Source: JAQGJA01 sp965651535
Lineage (GTDB): Bacteria > Pseudomonadota > Alphaproteobacteria > Micavibrionales > SZUA-601
DNA: 13,407 nucleotides
Direction of reading: 5' to 3'
NCBI GenBank assembly: GCA_965651535.1
Contig: CBFGSX010000038.1
Location: 1-13,407, forward strand
Part shown: positions 13,021-13,407 of the stretch, piece by piece
Layout of the letters: every line of letters begins with the position of its first letter
How positions within the stretch are numbered: the first letter of the stretch is position 1
The notes under the pieces: model-generated
What the model was told of the DNA's origin: nothing
Database searches by the model: none
The model's input: only the letters and a program-made list of their open reading frames with translations
Made by a program: the position numbers and the translations under genes

Positions 13021-13407
13021 ATGATTCAGGCGCGTTCAATTTTGCTGGCCGTTCTGCCGATGTTTATGCTGCTGGGCTGCACCAACGCCCAGATGGACGA
13101 GCTGGAGGGTAAAAGCAAAAACGCCCTGAGGCTGGATCGCGAGATTGATTACGACCGCGATGATTTCCGTCGCGCGCTTGCGCCACGCGATGCCGAGACA
13201 CGCGCGGACTCCCTTGCCGCTGCGCCCGATCTGGCACCGGTGATTGCCGAAGATCGCGCCAATATCCTGCCCCAGCCGCTGGTCAGCGTGACGGTCAATC
13301 AGGATGTGTCGCTGCGCGATATTTTCTATGAGCTGGCGCATCAGGCCGAGGTCGATCTCGAGCTCGACCCCACCATCACCGGTTCGGTTATCTTTAACGC
13401 CTATAAT
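13021..13407 (+). CDS. Lipoprotein secretin of a type IV pilus (MshL/PilN-like), 3' end outside window
   Basis: This is the N-terminal 129 residues of an outer-membrane secretin. A lipoprotein signal MIQARSILLAVLPMFMLLGC has lipobox LLGC with Cys20 as the modified residue. A charged linker follows. Residues about 87-129 (LVSVTVNQDVSLRDIFYELA, then VDLELDPTITGSVIF) match the STN/secretin-N domain of MshL and PilN-type secretins. GGGGGGAG (13005-13012) lies 8 bp before the ATG. The frame is open to the last base, so the secretin ring domain should follow. It is 94 bp after pilU; that gap holds a weak TATAGA box (12980-12985) without a convincing -35. PilQ-type secretins usually lack the lipobox and carry AMIN domains first, so this is a different branch. 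Confidence 0.85.
   Translation, partial: MIQARSILLAVLPMFMLLGCTNAQMDELEGKSKNALRLDREIDYDRDDFRRALAPRDAETRADSLAAAPDLAPVIAEDRANILPQPLVSVTVNQDVSLRDIFYELAHQAEVDLELDPTITGSVIFNAYN

Overview
The window is about 13.4 kb of G+C-rich, densely packed bacterial chromosome. It most likely comes from an alphaproteobacterium, although nothing in it fixes the genus. The evidence for this is the rarA-rluC pairing, an NFU1-type Fe-S scaffold with an N-terminal Nfu_N domain, a class II DAHP synthase as the aromatic-pathway entry enzyme, short dispersed palindromes between genes, and what looks like a (near-)leaderless attenuator peptide. A retracting type IV pilus (PilT plus PilU) is less common in that class. A predatory or free-living lineage of the Micavibrio/Rhodospirillales kind would fit, but this is a guess. 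All genes but one are on the + strand.

Layout. (1) 1-2329: the 3' part of rarA (replication-fork AAA+ ATPase), a palindromic element, then rluC (23S rRNA pseudouridine synthase). (2) 2332-2747: a minus-strand DUF559 (Vsr-like nuclease) gene enclosed by two inverted copies of a hairpin repeat; one copy encodes the protein's own C-terminus. (3) 2768-4285: a sigma70-like promoter, an 18-codon leader ORF reading MTHSAARSFFYFGAYFWR, a divergent class II DAHP synthase and an intrinsic terminator. (4) 4299-6844: murJ (lipid II flippase) and trpS, joined by an ATGA overlap. (5) 6868-8976: a probable terminator, a palindrome arm, an unrecognised exported protein overlapping an Nfu-type Fe-S carrier, a double-hairpin element, and tsaB (tRNA t6A synthesis). 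tsaB carries a palindromic element inside its reading frame. (6) 9032-13407: a type IV pilus block. It holds a membrane-anchored TPR protein (MshN-like), a stand-alone N-terminal domain of prepilin peptidase, pilT, pilU, and the start of a lipoprotein secretin (MshL/PilN-like) that runs off the window.

How the parts work together. Parts 1, 4 and 5 are housekeeping: replication, ribosome, cell wall and tRNA. The DAHP synthase unit is a self-contained regulated module. Its leader peptide has seven aromatic codons within nine (four Phe, two Tyr, one Trp), which is what a sensor for all three end products of the pathway should look like. Part 6 appears to be one operon for a pilus that extends through an MSHA-like secretin and is retracted by PilT/PilU.

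The two strongest candidates for something undescribed are the aromatic leader peptide and the set of short palindromic elements. One palindrome family occurs at 1258-1328, 6901-6933 and 8616-8682, and the last copy has become coding sequence in tsaB. A second family forms terminal-inverted-repeat-like ends around the DUF559 gene.
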